Both the position numbers and the translations under genes were made by a program. The notes beneath the pieces are model-generated. The model made no database searches, was not told the DNA's origin, and saw only the letters and a list, made by a program, of their open reading frames with translations. Positions 35,249 through 43,117 of a stretch of 64,000 bases of DNA are shown piece after piece. Position 1 is the first letter of the stretch, and every line of letters begins with the position of its first letter. The stretch is from Prevotellaceae bacterium (lineage in GTDB: Bacteria; Bacteroidota; Bacteroidia; Bacteroidales; Bacteroidaceae): the NCBI GenBank assembly GCA_028723525.1, contig JAQYET010000069.1, positions 62,001 through 126,000 on the forward strand, in the 5' to 3' direction.

Positions 35249-35941
35249 TTAGCAGCCGATGCCGCAGCAAAGGCTCGGCGCGAAGCCGAAAGCGAAGGCG
35301 AGAACAACGATGAGGAACGCTGCCATGAGCACGGTGGTGTAAACAAGACCGATAACTTTCCAGCGATTGAACCATATCCTTCCGTTGATACCGAGGGTCT
35401 GCATGGCACTCCAGAAACCGTGAGAGAGGTGAAACCAAATGGCAACAATCCAGATAACATAGAGGACAACATAAACCGGATTCTTGAAAGTCTCCTTAAT
35501 CCAAGCAAAGCCATCGGTGGGACTGATAGCCGTATGGATGCCCACTATCTCGGCAAACATCATGTTGTACCAGAAGTTGAAGAGGTGGAGAAGCAGCCCC
35601 AGAACGATGATAATGCCCAGAACGAGCATGTTCTGTGATGCCCATGAAACCTCACTTCTGCGTGCTGTCTCATGGTAACGCTCCGGACCGCGCGCACGAC
35701 GGTTCTGCATCGTCAACCAGAAAGCATAGAAGATGTGAATCAATGCCAGCGCAGCCAGACCACAGGTGGCGGCTATGGCATACCAATTGGAACCCAACAG
35801 TTCGCAGATTGTGTTGTAAGCCGCTCCGGAAAAGAGAGCCACAACATTCATTGCACCGTGGAAAGTCAAGAACAGGATAAGGCAGACGCCTGTGACAGAC
35901 ATCACTACCTTCCTTCCAATAGATGAATTAGTTAACCACAT
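35249..35941 (-). CDS. frdC: Succinate dehydrogenase/fumarate reductase cytochrome b subunit
   Basis: 230 residues with about five membrane helices, fitting the single-chain, di-haem B-type anchor. His residues suited to haem ligation occur in FHGAMN, ALIHIFYAFW, LLHLFNFWY and WFHLSHGFW. It anchors FrdA/FrdB and exchanges electrons with menaquinone. First gene of the operon, with a strong promoter at 36069-36099 and a structured leader (36021-36056). Confidence 0.93.
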   Translation of the reverse strand: MWLTNSSIGRKVVMSVTGVCLILFLTFHGAMNVVALFSGAAYNTICELLGSNWYAIAATCGLAALALIHIFYAFWLTMQNRRARGPERYHETARRSEVSWASQNMLVLGIIIVLGLLLHLFNFWYNMMFAEIVGIHTAISPTDGFAWIKETFKNPVYVVLYVIWIVAIWFHLSHGFWSAMQTLGINGRIWFNRWKVIGLVYTTVLMAAFLIVVLAFAFGFAPSLCCGIGC

Positions 35942-36020
35942 AAATGATTGATTTTGAATTATTTAATATTAGAATTATTTTAGATTCAAACTCGATTTAA
36001 GTTCAAATTATACGGTTTTT

Positions 36021-36056
36021 AACAGCCGAATACCTCGTTTTAGGTATTGCACTGTT
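36021..36056 (-). promoter_or_regulatory. Leader hairpin of the frd operon
   Basis: AACAG (36021-36025) pairs with CTGTT (36052-36056) and AATACCT (36029-36035) with AGGTATT (36042-36048), separated by a symmetric 3-nt internal loop. It falls within the first ~45 nt of the predicted transcript, or could be a protein-binding dyad. Confidence 0.5.
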
Positions 36057-36068
36057 CATTTTAGGGTG

Positions 36069-36099
36069 CAAATATACCATAAATTAGTGATATTTCAAA
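36069..36099 (-). promoter_or_regulatory. Promoter of frdCAB
   Basis: On the minus strand, TTTG (36096-36099), 19 bp, TATATTTG (36069-36076). Confidence 0.8.
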
Positions 36100-36176
36100 C
36101 ATTTAACGGGGAAAAATCAAAAATAAATCATGTATTCACAATTCAACGACGGAATATTCATCATCATCATTATAAT

Positions 36177-36278
36177 ATGGCGGATACGAACACCGGAGAA
36201 ACCTTTCCGGCATCTCCGCCCTCCAACTACTCCGTTAATGATTTGCTGAAACTGCATTTCTCGTTTATCATTCATTAA
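36177..36278 (+). CDS. Doubtful 33-residue ORF
   Basis: ATG at 36177, TAA at 36276-36278, product beginning MADTNTGETFPASPPSNYSV. It has no obvious promoter, hydrophobic helix or known family motif. Listed only because it lies alone in a long gap; chance is the more likely explanation. Confidence 0.15.
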   Translation: MADTNTGETFPASPPSNYSVNDLLKLHFSFIIH

Positions 36279-36337
36279 CACTTGTGCCCAGATTACTCAA
36301 AAAATGAGAATAAAAAGCTTATTTACGAAACTTTTAT

Positions 36338-36345
36338 TACTTTTG
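36338..36345 (+). promoter_or_regulatory. -7 box of mnmG
   Basis: TACTTTTG, 23 bp before the ATG at 36369; no standard -33. Confidence 0.5.
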
Positions 36346-36368
36346 CAGAGCATAAGGATTGAGCATAT

Positions 36369-38321
36369 ATGATTTTGAAATATGATGTCATTGTTATAGG
36401 AGGTGGGCACGCAGGCTGCGAGGCTGCGTGTGCAAGTGCCAACGTGGGGGCAAAGACCTGCTTGGTGACAATGGACATGAACAACATTGCGCAGATGAGT
36501 TGTAACCCCGCAGTGGGCGGGATTGCGAAAGGGCAAATTGTGCGCGAGGTTGACGCTTTGGGCGGACACATGGGGGAAGTAACCGACGCCACCGCAATAC
36601 AATTCCGCATGCTGAACCGCTCCAAAGGACCGGCAATGTGGAGTCCGAGAGCACAATGCGACCGGGAAAAATTTATATGGCAGTGGAGAACGGTGCTCGA
36701 CAACACTCCGAACCTTGACATTTGGCAGGACCAAGCCGACGAACTGCTCGTGGAAGAAACCGAATGGAACGGGGGAAGCGGGCGTAACGAAACACCTAAC
36801 AACCCCGACCGACCCGGAAAACGGGTCGTCGGGGTGCGCACTATATGGGGAGTGGAACTGCGAGCCAAAGCGGTCATCATCACGGCAGGGACTTTCCTGA
36901 ACGGACTTATGCACGTAGGTAAAAGAATGATTGCCGGTGGCAGGATTGCAGAACCTGCCGTGGAACGCTTCACCGAAAGCATAACGCGCCACGGCATAGC
37001 ATCGGCACGCATGAAAACCGGCACCCCGGTACGTATCGACCGCCGCTCCGTTCATTTCGAAGACACGGAGATGCAACCGGGAGAGAACGACTTCCACAAA
37101 TTTTCATACATGGGGGAGGCGCGACAACTGCCACAACTGCCATGCTGGACATTCTCAACAAATGCTGCCGTGAACGAGGTGCTACGGAGAGGATTGGCAG
37201 ACTCGCCGCTATATAACGGACAGATAAACAGCATCGGACCGCGCTACTGCCCTTCGATAGAGACAAAACTGATGACGTTCCCCGACCGCGACAGCCACCC
37301 GCTTTTTCTCGAACCGGAGGGTACAGACACCAACGAGATGTATCTGAACGGTTTCTCTTCGAGCATGCCGATAGAACTACAGATAGAGGCATTGAAGCAG
37401 ATCCCCGCTCTTAGAGACGTGAAAGTCTATCGCCCGGGGTATGCTATAGAATACGATTTCTTCGACCCTACACAACTGAAACATTCGTTGGAATCAAAAA
37501 AAATAGAAGGTTTGTTCTTCGCAGGACAAGTGAACGGCACCACGGGTTATGAGGAAGCGGCAGGACAGGGACTCGTTGCCGGAGTTAACGCAGCACTGTT
37601 CGCCGGCTCCGACAAGAGCGTTTCGGCAGAAAACAGCCAATTCATCATGCACCGAGACGAGTCATATATCGGAGTGCTTATCGATGATTTGGTAACAAAA
37701 GGCGTTGATGAACCTTACAGGATGTTCACATCGAGGGCAGAATACCGCATCCTTTTAAGGCAGGATGACGCCGACGCACGACTCACAAGGCGGGCATACG
37801 AACTCGGAGTGGCGAAGCGCGACCGCATGGATTGGTGGGAAGAAAAGAGTCGCCACATAGAACATATAATAGATATATGTAAGAACACTTCGCTGAAACC
37901 AAAAGAAACGGACAGCACACTTGAGTCGTTCGGAACCACACCATTGCGCACCGGATGCAAGGCAATAGAACTTCTCGGACGCCCACAGATTGACCTGAAG
38001 AAACTGTCAACGATGATTCCCGCATTGCAAGAGGCTCTCGATGCTCCCGAAAACAGAAAAGAAGAGATTGCAGAGGCTGCAGAGGTGAGAATGAAATATG
38101 CCGGATACATAGAGCGCGAACGCGAAGTGGCAGACAAGATGCACCGACTTGAGAACATCAGAATAAAGGGAAGGTTCGACTATATGTCGATAAATCACAT
38201 CTCAATAGAGGCGCGACAAAAACTCTCACGCATCAATCCCGAAACCCTTGCACAAGCATCACGCATACCGGGAGTGTCTCCGAGCGACATCAATGTACTG
38301 TTAGTAATGATGAAACGATGA
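36369..38321 (+). CDS. mnmG: tRNA uridine-5-carboxymethylaminomethyl modification enzyme MnmG (GidA)
   Basis: 650 residues. With MnmE it makes (carboxymethyl)aminomethyl-uridine at wobble U34. The FAD loop VIGGGHAGCEAACASA is at residue 9, followed by MSCNPAVGGIAKGQ, the family signature, and PGYAIEYDFFDP plus FFAGQVNGTTGYEEAAGQG further on. Residues about 131-151 (TEWNGGSGRNETPNNPDRPG) form a short insertion in a loop that is only a few residues in most homologues. It heads mnmG-apt-uvrC. mnmG is often near the replication origin, which agrees with the parS sites next to it. Confidence 0.96.
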   Translation: MILKYDVIVIGGGHAGCEAACASANVGAKTCLVTMDMNNIAQMSCNPAVGGIAKGQIVREVDALGGHMGEVTDATAIQFRMLNRSKGPAMWSPRAQCDREKFIWQWRTVLDNTPNLDIWQDQADELLVEETEWNGGSGRNETPNNPDRPGKRVVGVRTIWGVELRAKAVIITAGTFLNGLMHVGKRMIAGGRIAEPAVERFTESITRHGIASARMKTGTPVRIDRRSVHFEDTEMQPGENDFHKFSYMGEARQLPQLPCWTFSTNAAVNEVLRRGLADSPLYNGQINSIGPRYCPSIETKLMTFPDRDSHPLFLEPEGTDTNEMYLNGFSSSMPIELQIEALKQIPALRDVKVYRPGYAIEYDFFDPTQLKHSLESKKIEGLFFAGQVNGTTGYEEAAGQGLVAGVNAALFAGSDKSVSAENSQFIMHRDESYIGVLIDDLVTKGVDEPYRMFTSRAEYRILLRQDDADARLTRRAYELGVAKRDRMDWWEEKSRHIEHIIDICKNTSLKPKETDSTLESFGTTPLRTGCKAIELLGRPQIDLKKLSTMIPALQEALDAPENRKEEIAEAAEVRMKYAGYIEREREVADKMHRLENIRIKGRFDYMSINHISIEARQKLSRINPETLAQASRIPGVSPSDINVLLVMMKR

Positions 38322-38342
38322 GTTGCGGACACCAAAGATATG

Positions 38343-38358
38343 TGTTTCACGTGAAACG
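38343..38358. other. parS: parS centromere site 1
   Basis: TGTTTCACGTGAAACG is a 15/16 match to the classic ParB-binding palindrome TGTTTCACGTGAAACA. It lies between mnmG and apt. Confidence 0.85.
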
Positions 38359-38403
38359 AAAAAGTTGCAAACAATTAAACATCAATATTATATAAGATTA
38401 CTT

Positions 38404-38934
38404 ATGAACAACAAATTATTATTAGACAACCTGAGGTGCATACCCGATTTCCCTGCAAAGGGCGTGAATTTTCGTGATGTCACCACTTTGTTTAAGAGCC
38501 CGGAGTGTCTCAAAGAAATGGTAGACGAGATGTACGAACTGTACAAAGACAAGGGGATTACAAAGATAGTGGGCATTGAAAGCCGCGGATTTGTGCTCGC
38601 TTCGGCACTCGCTTTGCGCCTCGGAGCAGGTGTTGTGCTCTGCCGTAAGCCCGGAAAACTGCCCACAGAGACCGTACAAGAGAGCTATGAGAAGGAGTAT
38701 GGCACCGACACTATTGAGATACACAAAGACGCAATCTCGTCAGACGATGTGGTGTTGCTCCACGACGACCTTCTTGCAACGGGCGGAACGATGAAGGCTT
38801 CATGCAACCTCGTCAAGAAGTTCAACCCCAAAAAGGTATATATAAACTTCATCATAGAACTCGTTAACGAGGGATTTGAGGGAAGGAATATCTTCGACAA
38901 GGATATAGAAGTGAGCACCCTAATTCAGGTTTAG
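38404..38934 (+). CDS. apt: Adenine phosphoribosyltransferase
   Basis: 176 residues from the ATG at 38404; an upstream ATG at 38323 would read through the parS site and is not family-like. The enzyme salvages adenine to AMP with PRPP. VNFRDVTTLF is the family start, IVGIESRGFVLASALALRLG follows, and the PRPP-binding motif is VVLLHDDLLATGGTMKAS. The purine-salvage role fits the nucleobase uptake operon found elsewhere in the window. Confidence 0.96.
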   Translation: MNNKLLLDNLRCIPDFPAKGVNFRDVTTLFKSPECLKEMVDEMYELYKDKGITKIVGIESRGFVLASALALRLGAGVVLCRKPGKLPTETVQESYEKEYGTDTIEIHKDAISSDDVVLLHDDLLATGGTMKASCNLVKKFNPKKVYINFIIELVNEGFEGRNIFDKDIEVSTLIQV

Positions 38935-38984
38935 TTCTCAGAAAAACATGTCTGTTCCTGCCAAAAAACGACAGGTCCAGACCA

Positions 38985-39000
38985 TGTTCCACGTGGAACA
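38985..39000. other. parS: parS centromere site 2
   Basis: TGTTCCACGTGGAACA is a perfect 16-bp palindrome and a known ParB-site variant (C/G in place of T/A at positions 5 and 12). It is 642 bp from site 1, between apt and uvrC. Confidence 0.85.
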
Positions 39001-39015
39001 AGCACATAACGTCTG

Positions 39016-40851
39016 ATGAAAAAAGAAGAAAACGACGCCCGATTGGAGCATCTTAAAAGCATAGTGACATCCCTCCCTTCACAACCCGGCTGCTACCAGT
39101 ATTACGACAGGGAGGGAACAGTCATCTATGTAGGTAAGGCGAAAAGCCTGAAAAACCGGGTCTCGTCTTATTTCCACAAAGAAGTAGATCGCTTCAAGAC
39201 AAAAGTACTTGTGAGCAAGATATGGAACATCACCTACACCGTGGTGAATACGGAGGAGGATGCGCTGCTACTTGAGAACTCACTGATAAAGAAATACCAG
39301 CCGAAATACAACATTTTGCTGAAAGACGGAAAGACTTATCCGAGCATCTGCATCACCAAAGAACTCTTTCCAAGGATATTCTCCACGCGCAACATCAACA
39401 AGAAGTGGGGGCAGTATTACGGTCCGTATTCAAACGTAAGCACCATGTACGGACTGCTCGACATCATAAAGGAACTCTTCCACCCACGCACCTGCCGCTT
39501 CCCTATCACGCAGGAGGGAATAAAGTCGGGGAAATACAAGCCCTGCCTCGAATACCACATACACAACTGCGGCGCGCCATGTGTGGGAAAACAGACCTGC
39601 GAAGACTACACCCAGAACATCGTTCAGGCGCGGGAAATACTGAAAGGTAACACCCGGGAGGTGCAGAAAATGATATACGAAAAGATGATGCAGGCAGCCG
39701 AGGAACTGCGCTTCGAAGAGGCAGAAATGCTGAAACGCCGCTATTCACTGCTCGAAAGGTTTGCCTCAAAGAGCGAAGTTGTGAGCCACAGCATCACCAA
39801 CGTTGACGTATTCACCCTCACAAACGACGACACAAAGGCTTACATCAACTATCTGCACGTGACTAACGGTGCAATAAATCAAGCCCTTACGTTTGAGTTT
39901 AAGAAGAAACTCGACGAGAGCGAAGACGACATTCTCACCACCGGCATAATGCAGATACGCGAGCAGGTGGGCAGCGACGCCACCGAGATAATATTGCCTT
40001 TCGAACCCGAAACGCAGATACCCAACGCCACAATCATCGTGCCACGGCGAGGCGACAAGAAACACCTGCTGGAACTCTCGGCAATGAACGGAAAACAGTA
40101 TCGTTTCGACCGACTCAAGCAGGCAGAGAAACTAAACCCCGAACAGAAACAAACGCGACTGATGAAGGAACTGCAGAAGGCTCTCGGAATGAAGAAAATG
40201 CCATACCACATAGAGTGTTTCGACAATTCCAACATCTCCGGCACCGACGCCGTGGCTGGCTGCGTGGTGTTCAAAGGCATGAAACCAAGCAAGAAAGACT
40301 ACCGTAAGTATAACATAAAAAGCGTTGCCGGACCCGATGACTACGCCTCAATGAAAGAGGTGGTGCGCCGCCGATACACCCGCATGATTGACGAAGAACA
40401 GCCCCTACCCGACCTCATCATCACCGACGGAGGCAAGGGACAGATGGAGGTTGTGAGGCAAGTCGTGGAAGACGAACTCCACCTTGACATCGCCATTGCA
40501 GGTCTGGCAAAAGACGGTCGCCACCGAACCAACGAACTGCTCTACGGCTTTCCCCCGGCAACAATAGGCATGAAGACAGACTCCGAACTGTTTCACATCC
40601 TCACCCGGCTGCAAGACGAGGTTCACCGCTACGCCATAACCTTCCACCGCGACAAACGCTCGAAGCACGCACTGCACTCTGAACTCGACGACATACGCGG
40701 CATAGGGGAAAAGACAAAAGACCTGCTGATAAAGAGACTGAAAAGTATCAAGCAAATAAAATTATCTGATTTACAGATACTTACAGAAATTATCGGGAAA
40801 CAGAAAGCCAACATCATATACTCACATTTCCACCCACAAGACACCAATTAA
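39016..40851 (+). CDS. uvrC: Excinuclease ABC subunit C
   Basis: 611 residues. The GIY-YIG nuclease domain (GCYQYYDREGTVIYVGKAKSLKNRV) at about 25-50 makes the 3' incision. A UVR motif (VQKMIYEKMMQAAEELRFEEAEMLKRRY) at about 210-240 contacts UvrB. The RNase H-like 5' incision domain includes IECFDNSNISGTDAVAGCVVF and LIITDGGKGQM, and helix-hairpin-helix motifs close the protein (LDDIRGIGEKTKDLLIKRL). It takes part in nucleotide excision repair. It follows apt, with parS site 2 in the gap. Confidence 0.96.
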   Translation: MKKEENDARLEHLKSIVTSLPSQPGCYQYYDREGTVIYVGKAKSLKNRVSSYFHKEVDRFKTKVLVSKIWNITYTVVNTEEDALLLENSLIKKYQPKYNILLKDGKTYPSICITKELFPRIFSTRNINKKWGQYYGPYSNVSTMYGLLDIIKELFHPRTCRFPITQEGIKSGKYKPCLEYHIHNCGAPCVGKQTCEDYTQNIVQAREILKGNTREVQKMIYEKMMQAAEELRFEEAEMLKRRYSLLERFASKSEVVSHSITNVDVFTLTNDDTKAYINYLHVTNGAINQALTFEFKKKLDESEDDILTTGIMQIREQVGSDATEIILPFEPETQIPNATIIVPRRGDKKHLLELSAMNGKQYRFDRLKQAEKLNPEQKQTRLMKELQKALGMKKMPYHIECFDNSNISGTDAVAGCVVFKGMKPSKKDYRKYNIKSVAGPDDYASMKEVVRRRYTRMIDEEQPLPDLIITDGGKGQMEVVRQVVEDELHLDIAIAGLAKDGRHRTNELLYGFPPATIGMKTDSELFHILTRLQDEVHRYAITFHRDKRSKHALHSELDDIRGIGEKTKDLLIKRLKSIKQIKLSDLQILTEIIGKQKANIIYSHFHPQDTN

Positions 40852-40909
40852 CACCCTCTCTGCCTGCAGTTTACACCCAACCGCTCCATAATCCGTGGCG
40901 TGACATAAA

Positions 40910-40994
40910 GTAAAATCGGCGAAACTGCCGAGCAAATTCGGCGAAATTACTTTGCAAAATCGCCGAAATTGCAGAGTAAAATCGGCGATTTTAC
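40910..40994. repeat. 85-bp quadruple-palindrome element, copy C
   Basis: Units at 40910-40928, 40932-40950, 40954-40972 and 40976-40994; linkers CGA, TTT and AGA. Unit 4 reads GTAAAATCGGCGATTTTAC. It lies between uvrC and the dtd promoter. Confidence 0.9.
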
Positions 40995-41046
40995 TTTTCC
41001 ATAGAGCATGTATCAGGAGTCGAAAAGGCAGAAAAGGCTGTCTAAA

Positions 41047-41078
41047 ATTGCACAATCAGAGAAAAAACACTAACTTTG
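41047..41078 (+). promoter_or_regulatory. Promoter of dtd
   Basis: ATTG (41047-41050), 20 bp, TAACTTTG (41071-41078). The dtd ATG is only 4 bp further on. Confidence 0.65.
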
Positions 41079-41082
41079 CACT

Positions 41083-41535
41083 ATGAGAATCGTAATACAG
41101 AGAGTGAGTAGTGCGAGCGTTACCATCGGCGGGAACGTGAAATCTGCCATCGGAAAAGGCTATCTGATACTCATGGGAGTGGAGGAAAGCGACTCTGAAA
41201 GCGATGCCGAATGGTTGGTGAAGAAGGTTGTCGGACTGCGCGTTTTCGACGATGAGAACGGCGTGATGAACCTCAACATCGGTCAGGTGGGCGGCGAGAT
41301 ACTCGTTGTGAGCCAATTCACGCTGTTTGCAAGCACCAAGAAGGGCAATCGTCCCTCATGGCTGAGGGCAGCCCGCCACGAGATTTCCGTGCCGCTATAC
41401 GAGTTCTTTTGCCGCCGGCTGAAGGAGGAAATGGGCAGAAAGGTGGGCACAGGCGAGTTCGGGGCAGACATGAAGGTTCTGCTCGTGAACGACGGACCGG
41501 TCACTATCTGCATTGACACCAAGAACAAAGAGTAA
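41083..41535 (+). CDS. dtd: D-aminoacyl-tRNA deacylase
   Basis: 150 residues, the full usual length. MRIVIQRVSSASVTIGG is the canonical start. The catalytic signature SQFTLFASTKKGNRPSW and the C-terminal NDGPVTICIDT are intact. It hydrolyses D-amino acids wrongly attached to tRNA. The -7 box ends 4 bp before the ATG, so its mRNA is probably leaderless. It heads dtd - MazG-like - deoC, with gaps of 75 and 19 bp. Confidence 0.95.
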   Translation: MRIVIQRVSSASVTIGGNVKSAIGKGYLILMGVEESDSESDAEWLVKKVVGLRVFDDENGVMNLNIGQVGGEILVVSQFTLFASTKKGNRPSWLRAARHEISVPLYEFFCRRLKEEMGRKVGTGEFGADMKVLLVNDGPVTICIDTKNKE

Positions 41536-41610
41536 GACAATCGCGGCGCAAACGTGTGTCCATAGCCAAGCATGAGTTGGCTGCATACCCCTTAGACAAA
41601 CATCATCAGT

Positions 41611-42003
41611 ATGGAACATAACGAAAAAGAAACAAGGCATATAGCCCACTTCGTTGAAGACAATGGCAAGTCGCTCACCATCGGCGATATGCAGGCTGCC
41701 GTTGACGAGTGGGTTAAGACCTACGGAGTGCGCTATTTCTCCGAGCTGACCAATATGGCATGCCTCACCGAGGAGGTGGGAGAACTGGCACGGGTCATCT
41801 CCAGACGCTATGGCGACCAGAGTTTCAAGGAGGGCGAGAAGTCCAACCTCGGCGAAGAAATGGCAGATGTGCTGTGGGTGCTTGTGTGCCTTGCAAACCA
41901 AACCGGGACAGACCTTACGGAGGAGTTGAGGAAGAGTTTCATCAAGAAAACCACCCGAGACAACATGCGTCACCGTCAAAACCCGAAACTGAAGGAACAA
42001 TAA
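41611..42003 (+). CDS. MazG-like nucleotide pyrophosphohydrolase
   Basis: 130 residues, one MazG domain. The metal-binding helices show LTEEVGELARVISRR (ExxE) and NLGEEMADVLWVLVCLAN (ExxxD). Such proteins hydrolyse NTPs or dNTPs to monophosphates. The position between dtd and deoC is usual in Bacteroidales. The true substrate cannot be told from sequence. Confidence 0.88.
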   Translation: MEHNEKETRHIAHFVEDNGKSLTIGDMQAAVDEWVKTYGVRYFSELTNMACLTEEVGELARVISRRYGDQSFKEGEKSNLGEEMADVLWVLVCLANQTGTDLTEELRKSFIKKTTRDNMRHRQNPKLKEQ

Positions 42004-42022
42004 TTCATTAAACATACACACA

Positions 42023-42913
42023 ATGGAACAGAAAAACAAGTATGAGCAGGCTCTCGAAAAGTATAACTGCGACATCAATGATGCCGAGGTGAAGGAGGCT
42101 GTGAAGAAGATTATCGCAGAGAAAGTGCATGAGAACGACACAATGGAGGTGAAGAAATTCCTCTTCGGAAGTATCGAACTGACAACCCTGAAGACCACCG
42201 ACTCGGAGGAGAGCGTTATGGCTTTCACCGAGAGAGTGAACAAGTTCGACGAGGAATACGCTGACATGCCCCACGTTGCCACCATTTGCGTCTATCCCTG
42301 TTTTGCCAAAACGGTGGCAGAAACGCTTGAGGTGGAGGGTGTAGAGATTGCCTGTGTGAGCGGCAGTTTCCCCTCTTCGCAGGCCCGCATCGAGGTTAAG
42401 GTGGCAGAAACGGCACTCGCAATAAAAGACGGTGCAACCGAAATAGACATGGTTATGTCTGTGGGAAAGTTCCTCTCGGGCGACTATGAGGGCGTTTGCG
42501 ACGACATACAGGAGATAAAGGCAGCCTGCGGCGGGCACGACCTGAAGGTTATCCTCGAAACAGGCGACATCGTTACGGCGTCTAACATCAAGAAAGCGTC
42601 TATTCTGTCGATGTATGCCGGTGCCGACTACATCAAGACTTCCACCGGAAAAGAGAAAATTTCTGCCACTCCGGAGGCGGCTTATGTGATGTGCCAAGCC
42701 ATAAAGGAATACTACGACGAGACCGGCATACAGATAGGCTTCAAACCTGCCGGCGGCATCAACACGGTGATGGATGCCATCACTTACTATACGATAGTAA
42801 AGGAAGTGCTCGGTGAGAAGTGGCTCACCAACAAGCTGTTCCGCCTCGGAACAAGCCGTCTTGCCAACCTGCTGATAAGCGAAATAGAGGGCAGAGAGGT
42901 AAAATTCTTCTAA
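42023..42913 (+). CDS. deoC: Deoxyribose-phosphate aldolase
   Basis: 296 residues, class I aldolase in a TIM barrel. The conserved blocks are CVSGSFPSSQA, TEIDMVMSVGKFLSG, KVILETGDIV and YIKTSTGKEK, where the Lys of IKTSTGK is the Schiff-base residue; GFKPAGGI binds phosphate. It splits deoxyribose-5-phosphate to glyceraldehyde-3-phosphate and acetaldehyde in deoxynucleoside catabolism. It is longer than E. coli DeoC (259) by an N-terminal helical region. A 16-bp hairpin follows. Confidence 0.95.
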   Translation: MEQKNKYEQALEKYNCDINDAEVKEAVKKIIAEKVHENDTMEVKKFLFGSIELTTLKTTDSEESVMAFTERVNKFDEEYADMPHVATICVYPCFAKTVAETLEVEGVEIACVSGSFPSSQARIEVKVAETALAIKDGATEIDMVMSVGKFLSGDYEGVCDDIQEIKAACGGHDLKVILETGDIVTASNIKKASILSMYAGADYIKTSTGKEKISATPEAAYVMCQAIKEYYDETGIQIGFKPAGGINTVMDAITYYTIVKEVLGEKWLTNKLFRLGTSRLANLLISEIEGREVKFF

Positions 42914-42927
42914 TATCCATAAACTGT

Positions 42928-42971
42928 TTTAAGCGGTTAGGGGATTATTTTCCACCCCCTAACCGCTTAAA
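42928..42971 (+). terminator. 16-bp hairpin after deoC, no U-tract
   Basis: TTTAAGCGGTTAGGGG and CCCCTAACCGCTTAAA around a 12-nt loop, 14 bp past the stop. The following bases are CATACCC. Confidence 0.65.
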
Positions 42972-43117
42972 CATACCCTTTCTCACTTCCCTGCTCTCTC
43001 AAACGAGCATCCGTTGTTCGTGCCTATTCTCTCTCACCGTGCGGTAAGAAACAGTCGAGGAGTCGCACTTCATGCCCTCCAAGATGTCCGAGGAATGCCG
43101 ATAAATCTGCTTTTCAG

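Larger units (their letters stand above)
35942..36368. other. 427-bp divergent intergenic region frdC/mnmG
   Basis: It contains the frd promoter (36069-36099) and leader hairpin (36021-36056), a 33-codon ORF of doubtful status (36177-36278), and the mnmG -7 box (36338-36345). Confidence 0.7.
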
